A stretch of 25,629 bases of DNA from JBHHYN01 sp046757565 (GCA_046757565.1 JBHHYN010000028.1:1-25629); one strand, 5' to 3'; shown: positions 7,825 through 16,182, counted from the first letter of the stretch. Notes: generated by a model from the letters alone, not told the origin. A program made the numbers and translations.

Positions 7825-8418
7825 GTGGCAAGCCATCGGGCACCATTATCGGATGTACAGTTACGCGTCAAGGCCCTGGAATCGTTGCTAACGGAAAAGG
7901 GACTGGTCGATCAAGCGGCCCTTGATGCGATCATTGATAATTATGAAAACAGGGTAGGACCTCATCTGGGGGCTAAAGTGGTAGCACGCGCCTGGATCGA
8001 CCCGGAATTTAAATCGAGATTGCTTGAGAACGGTTCGGCTGCCATAGCAGAGATGGGGATGGGAGGCATTGAGGGCAGCCACATGATAGTCAAGGAAAAC
8101 ACACCTGGAATACACAATTTATTGGTATGTACACTGTGCTCATGCTATCCGTGGTCAGTGCTGGGACTACCTCCAACATGGTACAAAAGCTCACCTTATC
8201 GAGCCCGGGCAGTACGTGATCCACGTGGCCTGTTGAAGGAGTTTGGGCTAGAGCTGGACGACGATATTGAGATACGGGTATGGGACAGTAACGCCGAGAT
8301 CCGTTATCTGGTGCTGCCGATGCGTCCGGACGGTACTGAAGAGATGTCTGAGGAAGAACTTGCGGAGCTCGTGAATCGTGATGCCATGGTCGGCACCGCC
8401 ATGGTAACGATTCCGTAA
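7825..8418 (+). CDS. nthA: Nitrile hydratase, alpha subunit (cobalt type)
   Basis: This is the metal-bearing subunit of nitrile hydratase, which adds water to a nitrile to give an amide in the cytoplasm. The 197 residues contain the metal-claw motif VCTLCSCYPW, with Cys102, Cys105, Ser106 and Cys107. Threonine after the first cysteine (CTLCSC rather than CSLCSC) is the mark of cobalt enzymes; in the family two of the cysteines are oxidised to sulfinate and sulfenate. LGLPPTWYKSSPYRARAVRDP follows, as usual. The start is GTG at 7825, eight bases after CTGGAG. Beta subunit and activator follow directly. Thiocyanate hydrolase gamma has a similar claw but a different gene set, so nitrile hydratase is preferred. 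Confidence 0.95.
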   Translation: MASHRAPLSDVQLRVKALESLLTEKGLVDQAALDAIIDNYENRVGPHLGAKVVARAWIDPEFKSRLLENGSAAIAEMGMGGIEGSHMIVKENTPGIHNLLVCTLCSCYPWSVLGLPPTWYKSSPYRARAVRDPRGLLKEFGLELDDDIEIRVWDSNAEIRYLVLPMRPDGTEEMSEEELAELVNRDAMVGTAMVTIP

Positions 8419-8437
8419 ACGCAAAGGAAGGCTGTCT

Positions 8438-9103
8438 TTGAACGGAATACACGATCTCGGTGGGATGGATAATCTGGGTCCTATCGTTCGCGAACAGGAC
8501 GAACCGGTTTTCCATGAGGACTGGGAGCGGCAAATTTTCAGCTTGACGATAGCTCTGATGGCGTCGGGTTATTTTCAAACTGACGAAATACGAAGAACAA
8601 TTGAGTTGATCCCGCCTGCCCGGTACCTGCAAGCATCTTACTACGAAAGATGGCTGCATGGTCTCGAACGCATACTGGTAGAAAAAGAGATATTGACTCG
8701 CGGGGAGATTGACACGGGCAATCCACAGCGCAGGAAAGGAGGCACAGTACTGCCACCAATATCGAAAGAAAACATACAGTACGCTATGACCAACAACCTT
8801 CCAGTCAATCTGGACATGGATTTGGAACCCGGTTTTGCAATCGGCGATCATATCATCGCAAAAAATATCAACCCCTTTCACTACATTCGCCTACCTCGTT
8901 ATATTCGCGGCAAGCGAGGAATTATCGAACGGGATCACGGCATATTTGCGTTACCCGATACCATTCCAGACGGTGGCCCTGATAAACCACAACATGTCTA
9001 TAATGTACGTTTCAGCGCACAGGAATTGTGGGGCGCTGATGCCTCGCCTCAAGACTCCGTCTATATCGATCTGTTTGATGACTACATGGATTTGTTAGGT
9101 TAA
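8438..9103 (+). CDS. nthB: Nitrile hydratase, beta subunit
   Basis: The beta subunit pairs with the alpha subunit and shapes the substrate pocket. The 221 residues begin with the diagnostic MNGIHDLGGMDNLGP and end with the SH3-like half: YIRLPRYIRGKRGIIERDHG, then PQHVYNVRFSAQELWG. Two arginines that in characterised enzymes hydrogen-bond the oxidised cysteines fit Arg52 or Arg53 (IRRTIE) and Arg157 (YIRGKRG). The start is TTG at 8438, because the conserved N-terminus begins exactly there and AAGGAAG lies seven bases upstream. It follows the alpha gene by 19 bases, the usual alpha-beta order for cobalt-type clusters differing between organisms. TTG may keep its output matched to the GTG-started alpha gene. 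Confidence 0.95.
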   Translation: MNGIHDLGGMDNLGPIVREQDEPVFHEDWERQIFSLTIALMASGYFQTDEIRRTIELIPPARYLQASYYERWLHGLERILVEKEILTRGEIDTGNPQRRKGGTVLPPISKENIQYAMTNNLPVNLDMDLEPGFAIGDHIIAKNINPFHYIRLPRYIRGKRGIIERDHGIFALPDTIPDGGPDKPQHVYNVRFSAQELWGADASPQDSVYIDLFDDYMDLLG

Positions 9104-9117
9104 GGCTAAAACTAAAT

Positions 9118-9456
9118 ATGGCCATTCCGGATATTGCCAGTTTGCCTGGACTACCCCTTGATGATGACGGCCCGGTGTTCAAAGCCCCATGGCAAGCACA
9201 GGCCTTTGCGCTGGTAGTGAGATTGCATGAACAAGGAACGTTTACCTGGCAGGAGTGGACTGAACAACTCGGCAAAACCATCGCCAAAGCGCATGCTGAA
9301 GGCGATCCTGATCTGGGTGATACTTATTATCATCACTGGCTCGCCGCCCTGGAATCGATTACAACCGACAAGGGCCTGGTTACCCCAAAATCGTTGTCCG
9401 GGCGAAAGCATATAATACATCAGGAACACCAACGATTGCATAATCCCGACAATTAA
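9118..9456 (+). CDS. Nitrile hydratase accessory protein (P14K-type activator)
   Basis: This 112-residue protein belongs to the small accessory family of cobalt nitrile hydratases. These proteins bind the alpha subunit and deliver it, loaded with cobalt, into the alpha-beta enzyme (self-subunit swapping is known for some members). It is homologous to the N-terminal half of the beta subunit: FKAPWQAQAFALVVRLHEQG and YYHHWLAALESITTDKGLV parallel the beta-subunit stretches around residues 25-45 and 68-86. The proline- and glycine-rich start LPGLPLDDDGPVF is also typical. It begins 14 bases after the beta stop; no strong SD is visible (AAGGCTAAAACTAAAT precedes the ATG). The next gene continues in the same frame right after its TAA. 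Confidence 0.88.
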   Translation: MAIPDIASLPGLPLDDDGPVFKAPWQAQAFALVVRLHEQGTFTWQEWTEQLGKTIAKAHAEGDPDLGDTYYHHWLAALESITTDKGLVTPKSLSGRKHIIHQEHQRLHNPDN

Positions 9457-9471
9457 AGAGAATCTGATATT
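9455..9471 (+). promoter_or_regulatory. Possible SD plus ATT initiation codon for the downstream gene
   Basis: AAAGAG at 9455-9460 overlaps the activator stop codon and lies eight bases before ATT at 9469. ATT opens a 32-codon stretch that reads as protein and joins the ATG at 9565 in frame, with no ATG, GTG or TTG between. ATT is a rare but real bacterial start (infC is the known case). Confidence 0.35.
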
Positions 9472-9564
9472 TCTTCGTTTAAACCACTAACCTTTATTGA
9501 GCGTTTTCTAAAAGTATCAACGCACAGTTGGAGTATTGGCATTCCGGGTGCGATTGGTGAATTT

Positions 9565-10395
9565 ATGTATGATGCCGATGAAGTAGTTGACATCCACATT
9601 GATGAGAAAAAAATATTTGCCATCAGCCCGCGTGGGGCACTACTGATAGAAAACAACCCCGGTATTGGATGTGTTGCCTACGAGGACCTTAGCCCTTGCC
9701 TGAAATCCTGGTCGCAGTCCATAGACTTTTGTATCCCGGAAGCCGAATCATACCTGACAGCACGGGATGTACTGACTGAGTTAGGAACAGATCAGCAATC
9801 ACCTGTAGAATCTGCCTACCAGGAAATTCTGTTTGATCTGGGTCTCGCTTCTACACGGATGCAATTTTGTGTTCGTACCGATAATGAAGAGCTATTAAAT
9901 CTGTTACGCAAAAGCTGTGGGACTTCAGTTTTCGAACATGGAAATCCGGTACTCATGGCTATTCAGGAAGCTTCCCCTGTTCGAGTCATAATATCAGTCC
10001 TGGCGCGAATTGAAATCAGTGGCGCGATTCAGACAACCGAATCGGGCGTGCCCTGTGGACCACACACACACCTGATTCCAGGACTATTAAATACTGAGAA
10101 ACAGGTTACTCATTCCTTACCAGGTGGCTACACTTCTGCATTAACTCTATCACCTGTTCACCCCTTATTCGATAAATACGGTATTCCAAAGATGTTTGAT
10201 CGCACAGCATACGATGACTTCCAGAGTTTGTTGACTGAGTTTGGGATTCCGGAGTACTACGCTGAAAAGAGCCGGATAAGTGATGCCATATCAGGTAGTG
10301 ACGGACCTGAATTACTCAAGCCCGGTCCTTCATCATGGCAACATCTTGCTCATCAAATGCTGTGCTTGCAATTGCCGCATATCGGCAGTAGCTGA
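9565..10395 (+). CDS. Conserved-looking protein of unknown function in the nitrile hydratase operon
   Basis: I do not recognise this 276-residue product with confidence. No transmembrane helix or signal peptide is evident, so it is probably cytoplasmic. Notable pieces are CGPHTHLIPGLL (an HxH-like site after Gly-Pro), SLPGGYTSALTLSPVHPLFDKYG and a cysteine in LLRKSCGTSVFEHG. It is the last gene of the operon after the activator and before a repeat, so a role in nitrile or amide metabolism, maturation or sensing is possible but unproven. The coordinates use the first ATG. The frame is open back to 9457, and residues such as FKPLTFIERFLKVSTHSWSI followed by GIPGAIGEF look genuinely coding, so the true start is probably upstream, perhaps ATT at 9469. 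Confidence 0.75.
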   Translation: MYDADEVVDIHIDEKKIFAISPRGALLIENNPGIGCVAYEDLSPCLKSWSQSIDFCIPEAESYLTARDVLTELGTDQQSPVESAYQEILFDLGLASTRMQFCVRTDNEELLNLLRKSCGTSVFEHGNPVLMAIQEASPVRVIISVLARIEISGAIQTTESGVPCGPHTHLIPGLLNTEKQVTHSLPGGYTSALTLSPVHPLFDKYGIPKMFDRTAYDDFQSLLTEFGIPEYYAEKSRISDAISGSDGPELLKPGPSSWQHLAHQMLCLQLPHIGSS

Positions 10396-10458
10396 ATACT
10401 GTCACCGGAAAAGACAATTTAGAACCTGTCCCGCTAATAACTTTTGAAATTCTGAAGT

Positions 10459-10578
10459 CCATGGGTAACCCTCATGAAGACCGTGTGTCGCAGAGCCTGC
10501 CCCGGGCTTGACCCGGGGGATAACGGCACTCGAGCCTACATGGATGTATTCACGACGTGTCTTGAGGGTTCCCCATGG
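10459..10578. repeat. Palindromic intergenic repeat, about 120 bp
   Basis: The outer arms are imperfect inverted repeats: CCATGGGTAACCCTCATGA (from 10459) and its near-complement ending GGGTTCCCCATGG (to 10578). The centre holds a 7-bp hairpin, CCCCGGG (10500-10506) and CCCGGGG (10512-10518), around CTTGA. The unit sits between the convergent ends of the nitrile hydratase operon and argA, which is where dispersed REP- or MITE-like elements usually lie. It carries no protein. It may also act as a two-way transcription stop, though no U-run is present. Confidence 0.7.
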
Positions 10579-10689
10579 GCACGATTTATGAAACATACAC
10601 GTGGGACACTACACTGGTTATATGTCCATTTTCGCAATCTCCGGATAATCATTACCGGGCGCGCCGCAATGACAACCGACTATTGGCAA

Positions 10690-12006
10690 TTAACCAATCT
10701 TCTTCACCAACACCTTTGATTTGCGCTGATAGTTATAGAATATCTTCCGCTTGACTGGCAAGCTGCCCAGCGTAGTCCTGTTAAATCCACGTTCCAGGAA
10801 CCAATGCTCGGCATGGGTGGTCAACACGTACAGCTGTTTTACCTTTGCCCTTTTGCTTTTCTCTTCCATGGCGCCAAGCAGCTGATTACCGCGGCCTCCG
10901 TTGTGGTAATCCGGATGCACGACGAGACAAGCGAGTTCGGCCGCTTTCTCCCTTTTGAACAGATACAGCGCGGCACAACCGATAATGACACCATCCCGCT
11001 CCAGTACAGTAAAGTGATTGATCTCAAGTTCCAGTCTTTCCCGGGAACGTTCAACCAGTACCCCCTGTTTCTCGAGTGGTTCGATCAACTCAAGAATCCC
11101 GGCAATATCATCTATGCCGGCTTCCCTGATCACATCATAGGATGCCATACTGATCATGGTGCCTGTCCCGTCACGGGTAAACAGTTCCTGCAGGATGGCG
11201 CCATCCAGGCGCCGATCAAGCAGATGGACACGCTCTACACCAGCCTTACCCGCCTGGACGGCCGATTTAATGTAGCGGTAGGCCGGCATTTTTTCACTGG
11301 TCCCGGCGAGTAACGCCTCGGCCCCGGGTTGGGTCAACTGGTGGATCAATTGTCCACCTGCATCGGTCAAACCTTCAGCTTCCATCAGGTAAATGAGTTT
11401 ATCGGCCTGAAGTTCAGTAGCAAGTCTTGCGGCAAGTGTCGTGGCATTCAGGTTGAATGCCTCACCAGTCAGTGAATAGCCGAGTGGTGCGATCAATACG
11501 ATTTCATTGGTAACAAGTTTCATCCGGATTGAATCGACATCGATATGCCTGACTTCACCCGTAAACCGGTAATCGACACCATCGATCACACCCAGCGGTT
11601 TGGCCATGACAAAGTTACCTGATGTTACCCGTAGTTCGGCGTGGGACATTGGGGTATTGCCCAGTCCCAAGGACAGGCTGCTCTCAATGTCGATACGCAA
11701 CCTGCCGGCTGCCGCCTTGACGATCTCCATTGCCGCCGCGTCGGTTACACGCAAACCCTTGTGATACCTGGATTTCAGCTTGTTTTCAGCAAGCTGTTTT
11801 TCAATCGTGCGGCGTGTCCCGAATACCAGCACCAACTGAATACTGAGACTGTTGAGCAGGGCGAGATCATGAACGAGATTGGAAAAGGTCCCGCACTGTA
11901 TTGCATCGTCATCGAACTGGATAACAAAGGTCTTGCCTCGATGCACATGAATATACGGTGATGCTGCGCGAAACCACTTTACAAACTGTAACGAGTCAAG
12001 CGGCAT
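10690..12006 (-). CDS. argA: Amino-acid N-acetyltransferase (N-acetylglutamate synthase)
   Basis: ArgA makes N-acetylglutamate from acetyl-CoA and glutamate, the first step of arginine synthesis, and is usually inhibited by arginine. The 438 residues match the classical two-domain enzyme: an amino-acid-kinase-like domain (about 1-290, starting FVKWFRAASPYIHVHRGKTF) and a C-terminal GNAT domain (about 295-438). The GNAT acetyl-CoA loop is CLVVHPDYHNGGRGNQLL, followed by HAEHWFLERGF. In place of the common HGARPQ, the kinase-like loop reads FGTRRTIEK. The start overlaps the end of argE by 11 bases, so the two are co-transcribed and probably coupled. It converges on the nitrile hydratase operon. 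Confidence 0.95.
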   Translation of the reverse strand: MPLDSLQFVKWFRAASPYIHVHRGKTFVIQFDDDAIQCGTFSNLVHDLALLNSLSIQLVLVFGTRRTIEKQLAENKLKSRYHKGLRVTDAAAMEIVKAAAGRLRIDIESSLSLGLGNTPMSHAELRVTSGNFVMAKPLGVIDGVDYRFTGEVRHIDVDSIRMKLVTNEIVLIAPLGYSLTGEAFNLNATTLAARLATELQADKLIYLMEAEGLTDAGGQLIHQLTQPGAEALLAGTSEKMPAYRYIKSAVQAGKAGVERVHLLDRRLDGAILQELFTRDGTGTMISMASYDVIREAGIDDIAGILELIEPLEKQGVLVERSRERLELEINHFTVLERDGVIIGCAALYLFKREKAAELACLVVHPDYHNGGRGNQLLGAMEEKSKRAKVKQLYVLTTHAEHWFLERGFNRTTLGSLPVKRKIFYNYQRKSKVLVKKIG

Positions 12007-13168
12007 TTTCTGTTTCCTTCATACAAAATTGCTCAATCATTTTCGATAAAATCTTCAGCATCGGATCAATCCTGTCCATAGGCAAATATTCATTGGCCTG
12101 GTGGGCCTGATCGATATCGCCCGGCCCCAGCACCACTGTCTCCATACCTAACTCATTCAGGTAAGGTCCTTCCGTCCCGAACGCCACAGTACCGGCCGCC
12201 ACGCCGGTTAACCGTTCCGCCAGTTTTACTATCTCCGCATCCGTAGCGGTTTCCATGGCGGGCAATCCCGGAATAATGGAATCAAATTCCACTGACAAAC
12301 CCATGCCATCAATCGCCTGCATGACGGATTTCCTGACAGCAGCCCGCGTCTCATCCAGATCCATATCCGGTAACAGGCGCAGGTCAACACTCATTTCACA
12401 ATCCGCACAGATGCGGTTGGGACTGTCACCGCCATGAATACTACCAAAATTCAGGGTCGACACCGGCACTTTGAATGCCGGATTCTGGCGCTCTGACTGC
12501 ACAACTTGCCGCCATTCAAGCAGATGCGTAATGACGGCATGCATACCCTCCAGGGCATTAACACCCAGGGAGGGGTCGCTCGCATGCCCGGCCCTGCCGA
12601 TGAGCTTGATGGATTCCATAACGATGCCCTTATGCATAATTACTGGTCTCAGGCCCGTCGGTTCACCTATCAGCGCATGGCGGCCCAGGTGATGGTTTGC
12701 ATCCCGCAACGCCCTGGCTCCAGACATGGTGCTCTCTTCATCGCAGGTAGCCAGGACATACAGTGGGTATTTCAGTTTCGCCAAATCTGTCTTTTTCAAT
12801 GCCTCGATAACGATCGGGAAAAAACATTTCATATCCGAGCTGCCCAGTCCATAAAGTCTGTTGTTCTTTTCCGTTAACCTGAAAGGGTCCTGCTGCCAGG
12901 CCAATTCATCATAGGGTACGGTATCGGTATGACCTGACAGCACCAGGCCCCCGTCTCCCACGCCGGCACAGGCTATCAGATTCAGTTTCTCCGGGTTGCC
13001 ATTGACCGGTATCAGTTCAATTTCAAAACCAAGGTTCTCCAGCCAATCGGCCAGCAACTCAACGACGGCCCGGTTACTCATATCGAAACGGGGATCGATA
13101 CTGCTGACCGAAGGCAATGCGATCAAGCCGGAAAAACTATCAATCAATTTGGGTAACTTGTCGGCCAT
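11996..13168 (-). CDS. argE: Acetylornithine deacetylase
   Basis: ArgE is an M20-family zinc enzyme that hydrolyses N-acetylornithine to ornithine and acetate in the linear arginine pathway. The 390 residues (E. coli: 383) show SGHTDTVPYD (His80, Asp82), GLGSSDMKCF (Asp112), TCDEESTMSGAR (Glu144, Glu145), IGEPTGLRP (Glu169) and DIDQAHQANEYL (His356), the complete metal and catalytic set. The stretch FGTEGPYLNELGMETVVLGP is typical of ArgE rather than DapE. It is the first gene of argE-argA. Having both ArgA and ArgE fits the linear route rather than ArgJ recycling. It diverges from ilvD across 182 bases; no clear ARG box was found there. The ribosome-binding site is weak. Confidence 0.94.
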   Translation of the reverse strand: MADKLPKLIDSFSGLIALPSVSSIDPRFDMSNRAVVELLADWLENLGFEIELIPVNGNPEKLNLIACAGVGDGGLVLSGHTDTVPYDELAWQQDPFRLTEKNNRLYGLGSSDMKCFFPIVIEALKKTDLAKLKYPLYVLATCDEESTMSGARALRDANHHLGRHALIGEPTGLRPVIMHKGIVMESIKLIGRAGHASDPSLGVNALEGMHAVITHLLEWRQVVQSERQNPAFKVPVSTLNFGSIHGGDSPNRICADCEMSVDLRLLPDMDLDETRAAVRKSVMQAIDGMGLSVEFDSIIPGLPAMETATDAEIVKLAERLTGVAAGTVAFGTEGPYLNELGMETVVLGPGDIDQAHQANEYLPMDRIDPMLKILSKMIEQFCMKETENAA

Positions 13169-13350
13169 TCATCTAATCCAAAGCACTACCGGGATTGGTT
13201 TCGACCGGAAAGGATACAGTAGAGAGCAGGCAGGATACAGAATAAAAGTCCGTACATGCCGCTGCGACCATGCCCGAACTGTGCAAAAGCCGGACACTAA
13301 TGTATCCTATCGCACCGGTATACATGGAACAGAAGCTGTTGGAATAACTC

Positions 13351-15030
13351 ATGACTAAAAAACTGAATCGATACAGTGCCCGCATTACCCAGCCAAAATC
13401 ACAGGGGGCATCCCAGGCTATGCTCTACGGCACGGGTATGACCGAGGCGGACATGGACAAACCCCAGGTCGGCATCGCCAGTGTCTGGTATGAAGGCAAT
13501 ACCTGCAATATGCATCTGTTGCAACTGGCTGAAAAAGTCAAACAGGGGGTGGAAGCCGCCGGACTGGTCGGCATGCGATTCAATACCATCGGCGTCAGCG
13601 ATGGCATCTCCATGGGCACTGAGGGGATGAGCTATTCCCTGCAATCGCGCGATCTGATCGCCGATTCCATTGAAACACTTATGGGGGCGCAATGGTATGA
13701 CGCAAATATCTCCATCCCCGGTTGCGATAAAAACATGCCCGGCTGCATCATGGCCATGGGCCGTCTCAACCGCCCATCACTGATGATCTATGGTGGCACG
13801 ATCAAACCCGGCCTGAGAAACGGACAGAAAGTCGATATCATCTCCGCCTTCCAAAGTTATGGCGAATTTCTGGCGGGGAGTATCGACGATAATGAACGAT
13901 TGGATATTGTCAAACGCTCCTGTCCGGGGGCCGGCGCCTGCGGCGGCATGTACACAGCGAACACCATGGCCTCGGCAATCGAGGCGCTTGGCATGACTTT
14001 ACCATATAGTGCGTCAACTCCTGCCGTCGACCCGAAAAAACTGGAGGAATGCTTTCATGCAGGCGCCGCAATCAATAATCTGCTGGAACTGGATTTGAAA
14101 CCTCGCGATATCATGACCCGGGAGGCCTTCGAGAATGCCATGGTCGTTGTGACCGTCCTGGGCGGTTCCACCAATGCCGTCCTGCACCTGATCGCCATGG
14201 CCAGATCGGTGAATGTGGCATTAACCATTGACGATTTCCAGAGCGTCAGCGACCGCACCCCTTTTCTGGCCGATCTGAAACCGAGCGGTCAGTATGTGAT
14301 GGAAGACCTGCATAATATCGGGGGACTGCCGGCCATTATGAAATTTCTTCTGGAAAACGGCTTGCTCAATGGTGACTGCATCACGGCGACCGGCAGGACG
14401 GTTGCAGAGAACCTGGCTGATGTGCCGGACATGCAAAAACAACAGGACATCATCCACTCGCTGGATAATCCTATAAAGGAAACCGGACACATCTGCATTC
14501 TGAAAGGCAACCTGGCGCCGGGCGGTGCGGTTGCCAAGATCACCGGGAAGGAGGGCCTGACCTTCAGTGGACCCGCCCGGGTTTATGACTCGGAGGAGCA
14601 GATGTTACAGGCGCTGGAACAGGGCCGGATTAACAAGGGTGATGTGGTCATCATCCGCTACGAAGGGCCCAAGGGCGGACCGGGTATGCCGGAGATGCTG
14701 ATGCCTACTTCCGCGATTGTGGGCGCCGGACTTGGCGCCGATGTTGCCATGATTACCGATGGCCGTTTCTCCGGCGGTTCGCACGGATTCATCATTGGCC
14801 ACGTGGTGCCGGAAGCGCAGGAAGGCGGTCCGATTGCCCTGGTAAAGACGGGGGATATCATCACCATCGACGCCGGACAAAATGTCATAAACATCGACGT
14901 ATCCGCCGAAGAACTGGATCAACGCCGCGCCGCATGGACAATGCCTCCCTACAAGGCAATGAGTGGTACGCTCTACAAATATATCAAGAGTGTGAAACCG
15001 GCTTCGCAGGGATGCGTTACCGACGAGTAA
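13351..15030 (+). CDS. ilvD: Dihydroxy-acid dehydratase
   Basis: IlvD dehydrates 2,3-dihydroxy-3-methylbutanoate and the isoleucine-pathway analogue to the 2-oxo acids, the penultimate step in valine and isoleucine synthesis. The 559 residues place it with the shorter form of the family (E. coli: 616). The three cysteines expected to hold the iron-sulfur cluster are Cys52 (GNTCNMH), Cys125 (PGCDKNMPGC) and Cys197 (CPGAGACGGMYTANTM). GVSDGISMGTEGMSYSL and TDGRFSGGSHGFIIGHV are also family hallmarks. The short form often carries a [2Fe-2S] cluster, which I infer here only from length. The ATG follows GGAATAACTC, a modest SD. It stands alone, divergent from argE-argA. Confidence 0.97.
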   Translation: MTKKLNRYSARITQPKSQGASQAMLYGTGMTEADMDKPQVGIASVWYEGNTCNMHLLQLAEKVKQGVEAAGLVGMRFNTIGVSDGISMGTEGMSYSLQSRDLIADSIETLMGAQWYDANISIPGCDKNMPGCIMAMGRLNRPSLMIYGGTIKPGLRNGQKVDIISAFQSYGEFLAGSIDDNERLDIVKRSCPGAGACGGMYTANTMASAIEALGMTLPYSASTPAVDPKKLEECFHAGAAINNLLELDLKPRDIMTREAFENAMVVVTVLGGSTNAVLHLIAMARSVNVALTIDDFQSVSDRTPFLADLKPSGQYVMEDLHNIGGLPAIMKFLLENGLLNGDCITATGRTVAENLADVPDMQKQQDIIHSLDNPIKETGHICILKGNLAPGGAVAKITGKEGLTFSGPARVYDSEEQMLQALEQGRINKGDVVIIRYEGPKGGPGMPEMLMPTSAIVGAGLGADVAMITDGRFSGGSHGFIIGHVVPEAQEGGPIALVKTGDIITIDAGQNVINIDVSAEELDQRRAAWTMPPYKAMSGTLYKYIKSVKPASQGCVTDE

Positions 15031-15078
15031 GTGCTTCCATTTCTGGTAGTGACCCTGTTTTCCCTTCAACAAGCTGTG

Positions 15079-15300
15079 TCACGCTGTATTCTTCATGACG
15101 GCTTCACGCGGAATGGTGATATCTTCCGAGTCACAGGGAGTATCAGGCAGCCGGCCCGGACAGCCAACGGCATCCGGATCATGTTGCCCCGTGCCGACTT
15201 TGGTATTGATCTCCTCCGGCTCCTCCACAGGAGGCCCGGCATGTTCAGGATCGGCAATGCGCTTATCTGCTTTGTCCCTGTGTGCTCTCGTATAATTCAT
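15079..15300 (-). CDS. Possible small hydrophilic protein, 73 residues
   Basis: This is a candidate gene in the 486-base gap between ilvD and the lytic transglycosylase. The sequence starts MNYTRAHRDKADKRIADPEH and includes GTGQHDPDAVGCPGRLPDTP. It is rich in Asp, Glu, Pro and Arg with almost no hydrophobic runs, so it would be soluble and possibly disordered. The composition looks more like real protein than the overlapping plus-strand frames, which are rich in Ser, Gly and Arg. There is no strong ribosome-binding site before the ATG. No function is recognised, and it may be spurious. Confidence 0.4.
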   Translation of the reverse strand: MNYTRAHRDKADKRIADPEHAGPPVEEPEEINTKVGTGQHDPDAVGCPGRLPDTPCDSEDITIPREAVMKNTA

Positions 15301-15516
15301 TGACTCAAAGGACCTGTCTGGAACTCATGATGAAACTCTGGTTTATCGATTCCATAGCATTATGCACTCTGGATATTTCAGGCAAACGGGAACACATAAC
15401 GTGGCCCCGGCATACCTGATATCGGTATCGCAGACAGGGAACTTTAGCTATTTACGGTCTGACTCTTTGCACTTTGCACGATAGCAGGGCCGGTCACCCG
15501 GGGCTTGTGACTATTT
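15301..15516. other. Gene-free remainder of the ilvD-transglycosylase gap
   Basis: No gene, RNA or strong promoter was seen. The only small-scale repeat noted is the tandem TTTGCAC near 15463-15479. GGTCACCCGGGGC near 15492-15505 lies just after the transglycosylase stop on the minus strand, but it is not followed by a T-run in a terminator arrangement. Confidence 0.5.
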
Positions 15517-16140
15517 TTAAGAAGCCATCTTCTTACGGTACTGCTTATAGTAGGCGATGACCTTTCTCACATAGTTGCGGGTTTCCCGGTAGGGGGGGAT
15601 CTTGTAACCGAATTGCTTGACCGTGTTCTCTCCGGAATTATACGCCGCCAGCGCCAGTGCCAGATTATAATTGAACATCTTCAGTAAATCCCTCAGATAA
15701 CGGCTGCCGCCGCTGATATTAGCGGCGGGATTGCGGCGATTCCTGACGCCATATCGCCTGGCCGTATCCGGCATCAACTGCATCAGCCCCACTGCGCCGG
15801 CGCGGGAAATAGCATTGGGATCGTAGGCGGATTCCGCAGTCACAACAGCATGCAGGAGTGAGCGTGGAAGCCGGTAGCGTTGTGCATAATAATTAATGGT
15901 TGCTGTAAATTTCTTCTTGTTCTTATAGAAATCTTCGGTCGCAATTCTGCTCTTCTGCTCCTCCCAGCCCTTCCATGTCCTGATCAGGCGTTTGTAACGG
16001 GAATTTTTGGGCTTGTCGGTAAGGATGATCCGGCCATGCTTGTCGATATACTTGAAGATGTCGGCATGGGCAGGCAATGACGCTGCCATATCAAGACTGG
16101 CCATGAGTAAAAGCCCCATTAAAAAATATCCTGAACGCAT
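15517..16140 (-). CDS. Lytic transglycosylase with N-terminal DUF4124 region
   Basis: This is a periplasmic murein-cleaving enzyme of the Slt70-like fold. The 207 residues begin with a signal peptide (MRSGYFLMGLLLMASLDMAA, probable cleavage after AHA at 24-26). A short DUF4124-like piece, DIFKYIDKHGRIILTDKP, follows, then the SLT domain from about residue 80. The catalytic glutamate fits Glu103 in VVTAESAYDPNAIS. GAVGLMQLMPDTARRYGV, SGGSRYLRDLL and ALAAYNSGENTVKQFG complete the SLT motifs, and PPYRETRNYVRKV ends it. It cleaves the MurNAc-GlcNAc bond to give 1,6-anhydro products in known relatives. It lies 42 bases downstream of pgpA on the same strand and may share its transcript. Confidence 0.92.
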   Translation of the reverse strand: MRSGYFLMGLLLMASLDMAASLPAHADIFKYIDKHGRIILTDKPKNSRYKRLIRTWKGWEEQKSRIATEDFYKNKKKFTATINYYAQRYRLPRSLLHAVVTAESAYDPNAISRAGAVGLMQLMPDTARRYGVRNRRNPAANISGGSRYLRDLLKMFNYNLALALAAYNSGENTVKQFGYKIPPYRETRNYVRKVIAYYKQYRKKMAS

Positions 16141-16182
16141 ACCATTTTGATCGATGATTAAGATAGATTCTTTGAATTCTAC

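Noticed and set aside
8090..8881. 263-codon minus-strand frame across the nitrile hydratase genes
   Set aside because: It is antisense to two clearly identified subunits and matches no family.
7825..9456. Thiocyanate hydrolase instead of nitrile hydratase
   Set aside because: The alpha, beta and activator sizes and order, the MNGIHDLGGMD beta start and the undivided beta subunit fit nitrile hydratase; thiocyanate hydrolase splits the beta-like part over two subunits.
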